Assembly: GCA_017402995.1 (NCBI GenBank)
Contig: JAFQOV010000006.1
Span: forward strand, 1 to 64,000
Reading direction: 5' to 3'
DNA: 64,000 bases
DNA from: Candidatus Gastranaerophilales bacterium
Lineage (GTDB): Bacteria > Cyanobacteriota > Vampirovibrionia > Gastranaerophilales > Gastranaerophilaceae
The position numbers were made by a program, and so were the translations under genes. Shown piece after piece: positions 45,740 through 53,819 of the stretch. The notes beneath the pieces are model-generated. The model had not been told where the DNA came from. It was given only the letters and a program-made list of their open reading frames with translations, and made no database searches. The stretch's first letter is position 1. Each line of letters begins with the position of its first letter.

Positions 45740-46819
45740 TTAAACTTCTTGTTTTTTCTTTTCTTTTATTTTTTTCTCTTTAATTTTTACAGGTTTTGAT
45801 AGCTTTTTAACTTCTCTTTTGTTAGTTTTTGATGGCGCAATCGCGTTTTTGATTTTATTTCTTTTATAGCGAACGCTTTTTGATTTATTTTTGTTGTAGA
45901 TGTATGAAACAGTTCTATCTTTTGGCATTCCAGCCAATGCAGCGTATGAAATCACACTTTGTTTATTTTCTTCTTGGATATCTTTTAAATTTGTTTCAAT
46001 TAATTCAAAGTTATAATGAACTCTGTCTTTATAATTTGTTATTTTGATATGGCGAAAAGCCATTGGGTAAGTTACCATTGATGGCGTTGAAACAAAAACC
46101 AAGTTGCCAATTGTGCGAATTTTTGTCGCATGATAGTGACCTGAAATTACAACGATTGGATTTGTATATTTAACTAAAATTTCATTAATTTCATTTGCAT
46201 TTAAAATTGAGTGGTCATATGAAACAAACGGTTCGACACTTGGATGGTGCATTGCAATTAAAACAACTTTATCTTGATTTTGATTTAATTCATCATCTAA
46301 AAATCTAAGTTGCTCGTCGCTCAATTTGCCATTTGCTGTATTTTCACCATTTGTTGCGTCAAGCACGATAATTCTGTAATCTGTTTTTGGGCTAAACGCA
46401 TAATACGTATTGTCAAAAACATAATTTAAATTATATTTTTTAACTGTTTCAAGCGCCGTTTTTTTGTCCATTCCATAAAAATCATGATTTCCAAAAGCAT
46501 TTAAGGAAGGATATTCTAATTTTGAAATTGTTTTATAAAATTCCAAATAGTTTTCTTGCGTTGCTGTATCAACCATATCACCTGTAAACATAACAAAATC
46601 AAGCCCTTGAATTTTATTAATTTGTTTAACTGCGTCAGCCAACAATTCGCTTGAATGTGAAAGTGCTTTATATGATGTGCTTGCTTTTTGGGTGATATGT
46701 GTATCTGTGATATGCACAAAATCTAATGTCATATTGCGAAATGAAAATGCCCACACACCAAGGGTGGTGAACATAATCATACACAATATAAAAATTATTC
46801 TTTTAAGATTATTTTTCAT
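45740..46819 (-). CDS. Membrane-anchored calcineurin-like metallophosphoesterase
   Basis: A 359-residue protein. An N-terminal transmembrane segment (about residues 7-26) precedes the complete metallophosphatase set: D39-x-H41 (ITDTHIT), GD at 80-81, GNHD at 110-113, MHHPSVE, and SGHYHATK. It is probably extracytoplasmic. The last 45 residues are extremely Lys/Arg-rich (KLSKPVKIKEKKIKEKKK), perhaps binding cell-wall or membrane anions. Its start overlaps the malQ stop by 11 bases, pointing to coupled translation. The substrate is not known. Confidence 0.85.
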   Translation of the reverse strand: MKNNLKRIIFILCMIMFTTLGVWAFSFRNMTLDFVHITDTHITQKASTSYKALSHSSELLADAVKQINKIQGLDFVMFTGDMVDTATQENYLEFYKTISKLEYPSLNAFGNHDFYGMDKKTALETVKKYNLNYVFDNTYYAFSPKTDYRIIVLDATNGENTANGKLSDEQLRFLDDELNQNQDKVVLIAMHHPSVEPFVSYDHSILNANEINEILVKYTNPIVVISGHYHATKIRTIGNLVFVSTPSMVTYPMAFRHIKITNYKDRVHYNFELIETNLKDIQEENKQSVISYAALAGMPKDRTVSYIYNKNKSKSVRYKRNKIKNAIAPSKTNKREVKKLSKPVKIKEKKIKEKKKQEV

Positions 46820-48725
46820 TTACTAACTGTTCTAGCTTTTCTAATAATTCTTGATGGTTTTTGTAAAATTCCCATCCTCTAGCTTTCATAGCATAAATCA
46901 TTGCCAAAGGCAAGTTTAGAGCCTCACCTGTTTGTAATTTTTCTTTATAAAACTCTTCAAAATTGTTTGGCAATCTTAATGTCCAGTTTGGATCGCCAGA
47001 TGTTCCTGGGACATTATAAACTTCGTTAATTCCAAAGAAGTCTGTGAAGAAAATTTGAACGTTTTCAGATTTTGACGCAAAACATTCAACAAGCTTCATA
47101 AATCCGAAGAATTTTTCATCTGTGTACATTCTGTGCCAAATTTCGTCTTTGTTGCCAAATTCTGCACATAAATCTTCAATTAAATTTCTAATATATGGAT
47201 TTGCTTCTTCAGTATTTACAAGCTTAGAAGCCCACATTCTAATTGGTTCATTATCGTGTGTGCCAACCATTGTCCAAGAATTTGGAGTAATGTTTTTACA
47301 TCTATATGGGTGATCAGATTCTTCTGCCACAACAAATTGTACCAATTTCATGCCTTGAAGTTCATATTTTTTCATAACTTGCATTACAGGATATGTCAAT
47401 GTTCCAAGGTCTTCAGCGACAATTGAATTTTTATCTAATCCGCATTCTTGAGCTGACGCAATAACGATTTTTTCAATCATTCTGCCATATAAAGCCACTT
47501 GCTCGTCTGATAAATTGTTAATCCATTTTTCATCATCTGGAGTAACAAATTTGCCATCAATTGGAGTTTTATTGATATTTTCTTCTTTTGCAATTGAATA
47601 TTTTGCAAGTTCAGGGTGATTTGGAGATGAATATAATCTTCCAGCACCTTCTTCAACCTTAGGTAAACAACCTTTTTTATATACCCATGGGTCAATCAAA
47701 CCAACTGTATGGTCAATTCGAACACCACCTGGGTTTTCTTTAAACATTTTTGTATATAGCTTTTTAAGCAAGATACCAGCTTCGCCTAAAGAACCGTCTT
47801 TGTTAAACAATTTTTCAGGATCAAGAACAGAAAAACCCCAAGCTTGACCATCTTCAGAGAAATAATCCGGAGGACAACCCAAGCACCAACCATCCAAGAA
47901 CAATGATTGATATGCCCAGTTATCTCTGTCAGAAAAAGCAACTTGACGGTCAGCGATTAATTTTAAGCCGATTTTTTTGCAATATTCAAGTGTTTCATCA
48001 CTTTGTTTTTGAACGATAAATTGCTCAAGTTTATATTTTTCAATTGTATCTTGATATTTCTTTTCAATTTTTTCAATTCTTTTTTTAGCTGCTTTTTCAT
48101 CTTTTGTACAGAAAAGAGTTCTGTCTAATTCATCTTGCCATTGAGGCCAATAATCAGAATTGTTTTCAATAGACAATGCTTCATATAAAGCGTCTTTATC
48201 TAGCCAAAAAGCATTTTCCTTCTTAAATGTTTCAAATTCTTTTTTCAAGCCTTTTGAAGCATTTTTTTTGAAATTTTTATAAAATTCATTTGCCGCAAGC
48301 TCTAGGTTTTCATTTGCATAGATATATGCAGCTCTGTTTTCAGCTTTTTTAGGGTTAAATTCGATAATTTTATCTAAAGTTTTTTGAGATAAAATTTTAT
48401 CCCATTTTTCTGTTGTTAAATCCTTCAGATTGATAAACAAAGGATTTTTTGAAAAAACAGTACCTGTATATGGAGAAGAATCAGATAATTTTGTTTTACC
48501 TGCTGGTCCAAGTTGTAGAGTTGTGAAAATCCCTTTAATATATTCAAAAAGTTCTTTAGCTTTGTCTGAATTATATGTACCAAAGCCTGTATTTTCATTA
48601 TCATTAGCAGGGAAGCTAACACCTTGCAAAATTAAAGCAAGATTTTTCTTTCCTAGTGCGTCTAATGCTTCTTTAATTGTTTGTTTATATGATGCGCTAA
48701 ACAATTTAGATTTTTCCAACAACAT
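46809..48725 (-). CDS. malQ: 4-alpha-glucanotransferase (amylomaltase, GH77)
   Basis: A 638-residue enzyme that transfers alpha-1,4-glucan segments between maltodextrins. GH77 signatures: WCLGCPPDYFSEDGQAWGF, nucleophile D338 in GGVRIDHTVGL, acid/base E438 in IVAEDLGTLT, and the third Asp in VGTHDNEPIRMW. An N-terminal helical part of about 100 residues and an insertion (residues 150-250) make it longer than E. coli-independent short forms. AGGAGAGG precedes the ATG. It works naturally with the GH57 enzyme (56395-58905) in glycogen or starch turnover. Confidence 0.93.
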   Translation of the reverse strand: MLLEKSKLFSASYKQTIKEALDALGKKNLALILQGVSFPANDNENTGFGTYNSDKAKELFEYIKGIFTTLQLGPAGKTKLSDSSPYTGTVFSKNPLFINLKDLTTEKWDKILSQKTLDKIIEFNPKKAENRAAYIYANENLELAANEFYKNFKKNASKGLKKEFETFKKENAFWLDKDALYEALSIENNSDYWPQWQDELDRTLFCTKDEKAAKKRIEKIEKKYQDTIEKYKLEQFIVQKQSDETLEYCKKIGLKLIADRQVAFSDRDNWAYQSLFLDGWCLGCPPDYFSEDGQAWGFSVLDPEKLFNKDGSLGEAGILLKKLYTKMFKENPGGVRIDHTVGLIDPWVYKKGCLPKVEEGAGRLYSSPNHPELAKYSIAKEENINKTPIDGKFVTPDDEKWINNLSDEQVALYGRMIEKIVIASAQECGLDKNSIVAEDLGTLTYPVMQVMKKYELQGMKLVQFVVAEESDHPYRCKNITPNSWTMVGTHDNEPIRMWASKLVNTEEANPYIRNLIEDLCAEFGNKDEIWHRMYTDEKFFGFMKLVECFASKSENVQIFFTDFFGINEVYNVPGTSGDPNWTLRLPNNFEEFYKEKLQTGEALNLPLAMIYAMKARGWEFYKNHQELLEKLEQLVNEK

Positions 48726-48744
48726 GTTCCTCTCCTATGTGGGT

Positions 48745-49416
48745 TTAATAACTATTTAAGCCTCTTTTTTGCAGATATTCTCTTACCTGATTTAGCGACG
48801 CTTGTACAATTCTGGTTATTCGAGAGCTTGACAAGCCGACCATTTGCGCAATTTGTTTAACTTGCAAATTTCGGTAAAATCTGTATTCTACAATTGTTCT
48901 ATCCTTTTGAGGTAATTTTGCAATTGCCTCTTTAATTAATTTGCTTAATTCTGTAATTTCTGCTTTTTCATCTGGTGTTGCAGAAGTATCTTTAATAAAA
49001 TCAAATGGGGAATCGTTATCAGAGCTAGCAGACATAATTGAATCAATAGATAAAATTGTTTCGTAAACTGCTTCTCTAATTTTTGTAGGCGAAACATCAA
49101 GTGACGATTGATTATCTGAATATTGTACATCTTCTTCAGAGTCTTCGCTTTTGTGTTTCAAAGTATACCATTTATAGCGATTTCTTAATTCGTTTCTAAT
49201 CGCCCAACGGACAGCCGTTGCAATATATGAAGAATTGTAGTTTTGCAATTGTTCTTCGGTTTTATTTTTAAACAAAGCCTGAAGTGCAATTATCCCAATT
49301 GAAACAAGCTCTTCGCAATCGAGCATGTGAGAGGGAATTCTTTTATATTCTACCCTTGCAACTTTTTGTATTATATCGATATAATCTTTTAATTTAGCTT
49401 GCAACTTTGCTACCAA
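48745..49416 (-). CDS. Alternative RNA polymerase sigma factor (sigma-70 family, FliA/SigB-like size)
   Basis: A 223-residue sigma factor. Region 2 includes LDCEELVSIGIIALQALF and the -10 recognition helix AVRWAIRNELRNRYKWY. Region 4 ends the protein with LPQKDRTIVEYRFYRNLQVKQIAQMVGLSSSRITRIVQASL, a helix-turn-helix for -35 recognition. Region 1 is absent and region 3 is short and acidic. It may serve flagellar genes (fliD lies 4 kb away), but its identity as FliA is not proved. The start is TTG at 49416; no SD is visible, so the start is uncertain. Confidence 0.88.
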   Translation of the reverse strand: MVAKLQAKLKDYIDIIQKVARVEYKRIPSHMLDCEELVSIGIIALQALFKNKTEEQLQNYNSSYIATAVRWAIRNELRNRYKWYTLKHKSEDSEEDVQYSDNQSSLDVSPTKIREAVYETILSIDSIMSASSDNDSPFDFIKDTSATPDEKAEITELSKLIKEAIAKLPQKDRTIVEYRFYRNLQVKQIAQMVGLSSSRITRIVQASLNQVREYLQKRGLNSY

Positions 49417-49505
49417 TGTATATACTAATCTATATTAAAATTTTACTATTTAAAAATAAATAATGCAAATTTGTATCAAAAAAAATTATATGCTTTTAAT
49501 TTATT

Positions 49506-49534
49506 TTGTTACAAATCGAAAAATTTGCTATAAT
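49506..49534 (+). promoter_or_regulatory. Promoter of the aminotransferase gene
   Basis: TTGTTA (49506-49511), 17 bases ending in TGC, then TATAAT (49529-49534). The leader of about 25 bases carries AAGGA. Confidence 0.75.
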
Positions 49535-49565
49535 AAACAAGCAATGTCGAAGTTAAGGATTAGCC

Positions 49566-50744
49566 ATGTTTGAAAAATATTTATCAGAACGAATTAAACG
49601 CACACCATCATCTTTCATTAGAGAAATTTTAAAAGTTACACAAAAACCCGAAATTATCTCTTTTGCGGGTGGTTTGCCAAACCCAATTTCTTTCCCGCAA
49701 GAAGAATTAAAAATCTCAATGGAAAGGATTGCAAACAATTTTGGTGCAAAAATCTATCAATATTCAACAACAATCGGGCTTGAAAGTCTTAGGGAATATA
49801 TTGTTCAAAGATATAACAAAAACTTTGGCATGAATTTATCTATTGAAAATGTAATCATTACAACAGGTTCGCAACAAGCCCAAGATTTGATTGGCAAAGT
49901 TTTTGTCAACGAAGGCGATTGCGTCATGGTTGAAAAACCTTCTTATCTTGGACTTTTACAAGCTTTCACAATGTATGGTGCTAATTTTATTCAAACACAA
50001 TTAAACGACGACGGATTAGACATTGAAGAACTTAAAAAAACAGTCGCGCTAAAAAAACCAAAAGTTGCATATTTAATTCCAAACTTCCAAAACCCAACTG
50101 GTTTAACATATTCAGAGCAAAACAGAAAAGATGTTTTTGAAATTATTAAAGATGAAGATATGATTTTAATTCAAGACGACCCATATGGTGAATTAAGATT
50201 TTCTGACGAAAAACGTTTGCCATATATTGGACAAGGAAGCGAAAAAAACATCTACCTTGGCTCTTTTTCAAAAATCGTAACTCCAGGCATGCGCCTTGGC
50301 TACGCTATTGCATCTAAAGAAATTATTAGAGAACTTGAAACAGCAAAACAAGCTTCTGACTTACATTCAAGCATTTTTTCTCAATATTTAATCGCAGATT
50401 ACCTAGAAAACAATGACCTTGATAAACATATTGAAAAAATTAAAAAATTATACAAATCTCAAGCCGAAACAATGGTTCAAGCAATGAAGGATTATTTCCC
50501 AACTGATGTTAAATTTACCATTCCAAAAGGCGGTATGTTCACTTGGGTTGATTTAGGCGAAGGTAAATCTTCATTGAAATTGTTTGATAAAGCAATTGCA
50601 AAACAAGTTGCTTTTGTTCCTGGAAATCCATTTTATGTCAATGTTGAAGACACAACTACATTAAGATTAAACTATACAAATGCAGACAGTGAAACAATCA
50701 AAGAAGGTATTAAGCGCTTAGCTGACGCAATGAAAGAAGCTTAA
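49566..50744 (+). CDS. PLP-dependent aminotransferase, class I (2-aminoadipate/MocR-like)
   Basis: A 392-residue fold-type I aminotransferase. Start ISFAGGLPNPISFP is the signature of the 2-aminoadipate/kynurenine (LysN, ARO8-like) group. The internal pattern TTGSQQAQDLIGKVF, the cofactor Asp/Tyr region IPNFQNPTG and QDDPYGELRF, the Schiff-base Lys in LGSFSKIVTPGMRLGY, and LRLNYTN with the substrate-binding Arg are all seen. It lacks a GntR domain. The amino acid substrate (branched-chain, aromatic or aminoadipate) is uncertain. Stop codons interlock with umuC. Confidence 0.9.
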   Translation: MFEKYLSERIKRTPSSFIREILKVTQKPEIISFAGGLPNPISFPQEELKISMERIANNFGAKIYQYSTTIGLESLREYIVQRYNKNFGMNLSIENVIITTGSQQAQDLIGKVFVNEGDCVMVEKPSYLGLLQAFTMYGANFIQTQLNDDGLDIEELKKTVALKKPKVAYLIPNFQNPTGLTYSEQNRKDVFEIIKDEDMILIQDDPYGELRFSDEKRLPYIGQGSEKNIYLGSFSKIVTPGMRLGYAIASKEIIRELETAKQASDLHSSIFSQYLIADYLENNDLDKHIEKIKKLYKSQAETMVQAMKDYFPTDVKFTIPKGGMFTWVDLGEGKSSLKLFDKAIAKQVAFVPGNPFYVNVEDTTTLRLNYTNADSETIKEGIKRLADAMKEA

Positions 50745-51928
50745 AGCTTGCCTAACTTGACAATTCCTTTTCCGAATTTCTCTTCTAATTTATCCCAAGA
50801 AAGAGAAAGATTTTGTTTGTTTTCTTTATCTTTTGGCTCAAATAATGAAATTTGTTTTGTTTTTGACGAAGTTAATTTCATTGCGCAAAAGCCAACAGAA
50901 CGATAGACGACACCTTGTTGAAACATTTCATCTAAAATTTTTTTACAATAATCAAAAAGTTCAAATTCAACATTAGTAGGCGATACGAGATTTACCTTTT
51001 GCGAAAAGACTTGAAAATCTTTTGTTCTTAAAAATATTTCCACGCAGCTAGTGTTTAAATCTAAACTTCTTAATTTCTTGCAAACCTTGTGCACGTGTGA
51101 ATTTAGCTCTTCTTGAATATAATTTTTATCTGTTTGAAATTCTTTAAAGCTTTCGCTTCTTGAAATGGACTTTGGCAAAACATCTTTACTGTTCACAGGA
51201 TTAATAGAATTACCCAAAAGCTCTTGTTTTAAATCAACCCCGATTTTTCCTAAATTCTTTTTAAGCCAAATATCATCTTGCGAAACAAAGTCATGGGCGG
51301 TTTGAATTAAATGTTTTTTTAATAATGCTGTTGTATTTTTTCCAACTCCCCAAATATCACTTATGAGCGTTTCTTTTAATTCTTTTTGGATTTGCCTATA
51401 TCCAATCTTATAAACTCTTGATTCAACATCATCTCTTTTTTGGCTTTTTTGGATATTTTTTGCCTTGTCGCTTGCTAATTTTGCCAAAACTTTTGAATAC
51501 GAAAGCCCAACAGAAACATCAATCCCCGTTTCTTCTTTAATTTCAATGACGATTTTTTTGACAATCTCTTCATAAGAACAGTTAAACGTCTTTCTTAGGC
51601 CTGTCAAATCTAAAAATGCCTCATCAATTGAATAAATCTCAACATCTGGAGTGAAATCTTTTAATTTTTGCATAACGCGCAATGAAATCTCACAATATAA
51701 AGGCAAATTTCCAGATAAAAATATAACATTTTTAAACTGATTTTTTATCATGAAATATGGCGCACCCATTTGTACCCCAAGCCTTTTTGCCTCATTTGAG
51801 CGCGAAACAACGCACCCATCATTATTTGACAAAACACAAACCGCCTTGCCAACAAGCTCTGGGCGATAGAGTCTTTCGCAAGCGACAAAAAAATTATTAC
51901 AATCAACAAGCGCAATAACTTTTTTCAT
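50741..51928 (-). CDS. umuC: Y-family DNA polymerase UmuC-like
   Basis: Translesion polymerase of 395 residues. The N-terminal palm starts ALVDCNNFFVACERLYRPEL with catalytic aspartates there and in YSIDEAFLDLTG. SVGLSYSKVLAKLASDKAK and the helix-hairpin-helix IWGVGKNTTALLKKH follow. The C-terminal SSKTKQISLFEP resembles the beta-clamp-binding motif QLSLF. The start is the ATG at 51928, one base after the stop of the LexA/UmuD-like gene; a longer frame overlaps that gene and is not needed. Cotranscription with the repressor makes it damage-inducible. Confidence 0.92.
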   Translation of the reverse strand: MKKVIALVDCNNFFVACERLYRPELVGKAVCVLSNNDGCVVSRSNEAKRLGVQMGAPYFMIKNQFKNVIFLSGNLPLYCEISLRVMQKLKDFTPDVEIYSIDEAFLDLTGLRKTFNCSYEEIVKKIVIEIKEETGIDVSVGLSYSKVLAKLASDKAKNIQKSQKRDDVESRVYKIGYRQIQKELKETLISDIWGVGKNTTALLKKHLIQTAHDFVSQDDIWLKKNLGKIGVDLKQELLGNSINPVNSKDVLPKSISRSESFKEFQTDKNYIQEELNSHVHKVCKKLRSLDLNTSCVEIFLRTKDFQVFSQKVNLVSPTNVEFELFDYCKKILDEMFQQGVVYRSVGFCAMKLTSSKTKQISLFEPKDKENKQNLSLSWDKLEEKFGKGIVKLGKL

Positions 51929-51929
51929 A

Positions 51930-52514
51930 TCACATTTTCCTTGTAATTCCAATTGCAACACCAAAAAGCGACAAGCTCTTTTTCGGGCGCAAAATCGGAT
52001 AATTTGGGTTTTGCGGCTTTAAATATACCCCTGTTTTATCTTTTTTATAGGTTTTTAGAGTAAATTCATTGTCAATCATTGCCAAAACCGTGTCGCCATC
52101 ATGCGCTTGGGTTGTTTTTTTAATAATTACATAATCGCCATCAAATATGCCGATATCTGTCATAGAATCTCCAGAAACCTTGAAAACAAAGGTTGAAGGC
52201 GAATTTATATTAAGCATTTCATCAAGCGAAATTCTTTTTTCAATTTTATCGTCCATTATCCCCGCAAAACCTGCTCTAACATAAGAAGACATCAATTTTG
52301 CACCAAAAAGATTAGGATTAATATAAAAATTATTATCTTCTTCTATAATCAAATCGTGTTTTTTAAAAATTTCAAAATATTGTTTTATTGAATTTTTAGA
52401 CTTGAACTCAAGCTCGCTTTTCAGCTTTTCATAGCTTGGCAAAGCACGATTTTGATAGGTATCTTTTAAACGGTTAAAAACATCTTTTTGTTTTTGAGTT
52501 AATTTGTTTTCCAT
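51930..52514 (-). CDS. LexA/UmuD-like self-cleaving repressor (S24 peptidase)
   Basis: A 194-residue protein. The N-terminal 65 residues are a LexA-type winged helix (QKQKDVFNRLKD, PSYEKLKSELEFKSKNSI). The C-terminal S24 peptidase has catalytic S117 in SGDSMTDIGIFDGD and K154 in EFTLKTYKK, with a candidate self-cleavage site A81-G82 in VRAGFAG. It looks like a LexA that occupies the UmuD position before umuC. The ATG at 52514 was chosen because an operator/promoter overlaps the longer frame. +1 is predicted near the ATG, so the mRNA may be leaderless. The 20-base palindrome just upstream suggests autoregulation. Confidence 0.87.
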   Translation of the reverse strand: MENKLTQKQKDVFNRLKDTYQNRALPSYEKLKSELEFKSKNSIKQYFEIFKKHDLIIEEDNNFYINPNLFGAKLMSSYVRAGFAGIMDDKIEKRISLDEMLNINSPSTFVFKVSGDSMTDIGIFDGDYVIIKKTTQAHDGDTVLAMIDNEFTLKTYKKDKTGVYLKPQNPNYPILRPKKSLSLFGVAIGITRKM

Positions 52515-52520
52515 GACAAT

Positions 52521-52550
52521 ATTATGTACATATGTACATAAAAAAGTCAA
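52521..52550 (-). promoter_or_regulatory. SOS-type promoter with LexA-like operator
   Basis: The perfect 20-base palindrome TTATGTACATATGTACATAA (52522-52541) contains GTAC-N4-GTAC, which is close to the cyanobacterial LexA box RGTACNNNDGTWCB. On the minus strand it fills the spacer between TTGACT (52550-52545) and CATAAT (52526-52521), with an 18-base spacer. Binding would block the promoter. The ATG follows six bases after CATAAT. Confidence 0.75.
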
Positions 52551-52666
52551 ATACTTTAAAAAATATTTTTTAATTGTTTAAAAAGCCCTTGCAGCGCAAG
52601 CTTTTCTATTTTTTGTAAACATTTGTAAAATAATTTGACATGACAAATAAAAACTAGCAATATAAA

Positions 52667-52768
52667 AAATTTACGCTCATTAAATATGATGTAAACTCCT
52701 CTATAAACTCCGTAATACTAATTCTATCCATCACGGCTTAATTTGTTCACAAATTAGCCGTTTTTTTT
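52667..52768 (+). ncRNA. Candidate short RNA or leader upstream of rlmN
   Basis: Possible promoter TTGACA (52635-52640) with TATAAA (52661-52666; the 20-base spacer is long) or CAATAT at 17 bases. The transcript of about 100 bases would end at the strong terminator at 52733-52768. No ORF is evident. It may be a small RNA, or an attenuator controlling rlmN. Low-confidence inference. Confidence 0.3.
52733..52768 (+). terminator. Terminator immediately upstream of rlmN
   Basis: ACGGCTTAATTTGT (52733-52746) pairs with ACAAATTAGCCGT (52749-52761), one bulge, loop TC, then eight T residues. There is no annotated plus-strand gene upstream for it to serve. Confidence 0.85.
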
Positions 52769-52769
52769 A

Positions 52770-52784
52770 TGTTATGATTGATTT
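52770..52784 (+). promoter_or_regulatory. rlmN promoter, predicted leaderless start
   Basis: Extended -10 TGT-TATGAT (52770-52778), then six bases to the ATG at 52785. It directly follows the terminator T tract. No SD. Confidence 0.55.
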
Positions 52785-53819
52785 ATGGAAAAAATCACAT
52801 TAACAAAATTTTCACAAAAAGAACTTGAGAACTATATTGTTGAACAAGGCGAGAAAAAATTTAGAGCAAATCAAATTTTTTCTTGGATTTGGGCAAAAAA
52901 CGCAACTTGTTTTGATGATATGACGGATGTTAAAAAAGAATTTCGCGAATTTTTAAACCAAAACTGTCAAATTTTAGACTGCAAAATCAAAACTCGCCAA
53001 ATTTCATCTGATGGCACAATTAAATATTTAATTGAATTTAAAGATGGGCTTTGCGCAGAAACTGTTTTAATGCGCTTTGATAACCGCTCAAACCTTTCAA
53101 TGTGTGTTTCTTGCCAAGTTGGCTGCAAAATGGGTTGCAAATTTTGCGCAACAGGCAAAAATGGTTTTAAAAGAAACTTAGAAGCCAATGAAATCGTTTC
53201 TCAAATTTTATTAGCGCAAATGGACACCGATTTAAAAATCACAAATGTTGTCTTTATGGGACAAGGTGAACCCTTGGACAATTTTGAAAATATCAAAAAA
53301 GCAATTGAATTAATTAACAAAAACCTTCAAATTTCAATTCGCAGAATGACCCTATCTACTTGCGGAATTATTCCAAAAATATATAAATTGGCAAAATCTG
53401 ATTTAATTCCAACGCTTGCAATATCTTTACATGCGCCAAATCACAAAATCAGAGAGCAAATTATGCCAATTGAAAAAAAATATCATATTGATGACCTTAA
53501 AAAAGCTCTAAAAGCCTTTAACGACGAAACAAAAGACAGAGTCACAATTGAATATATTTTAATTGGCGGATTAAACGATACAAAAGACTGTGCAATAGAA
53601 TTGATTAATTTGTTGTCAGATATCAAATGTAACATCAATTTAATCCCATATAATCCTGTTAATGATGAAAATGGCTTTAAAAAACCAAACAAAAAAGACA
53701 TGCTTAAATTTAAATATCTTCTTGAGGCTTCTGGCAAAAAAGTCACAATAAGACTAGAGCGCGGAGCAGATATCGACGCAGCTTGCGGTCAATTAGCAGG
53801 AAAATTAGCTGAAGTATGA
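52785..53819 (+). CDS. rlmN: 23S rRNA/tRNA adenine-C2 methyltransferase RlmN
   Basis: Radical SAM methyltransferase of 344 residues that methylates A2503 of 23S rRNA and A37 of some tRNAs. The cluster motif is CQVGCKMGCKFCATG (CxxxCxxC). The SAM-binding VVFMGQGEPLDN, a LSTCG segment, and the C-terminal second catalytic Cys in DAACGQL are present. An N-terminal RNA-binding region precedes the barrel (FRANQIFSWIW). The 3' end overlaps the convergent fliD gene by 15 bases. Confidence 0.97.
   Translation: MEKITLTKFSQKELENYIVEQGEKKFRANQIFSWIWAKNATCFDDMTDVKKEFREFLNQNCQILDCKIKTRQISSDGTIKYLIEFKDGLCAETVLMRFDNRSNLSMCVSCQVGCKMGCKFCATGKNGFKRNLEANEIVSQILLAQMDTDLKITNVVFMGQGEPLDNFENIKKAIELINKNLQISIRRMTLSTCGIIPKIYKLAKSDLIPTLAISLHAPNHKIREQIMPIEKKYHIDDLKKALKAFNDETKDRVTIEYILIGGLNDTKDCAIELINLLSDIKCNINLIPYNPVNDENGFKKPNKKDMLKFKYLLEASGKKVTIRLERGADIDAACGQLAGKLAEV

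Noticed and set aside
49417-49440. The sigma factor gene as another leaderless case
   Set aside because: It starts with TTG and no hexamer stands six bases upstream (TAGTAT ends five bases before), so it was not counted.
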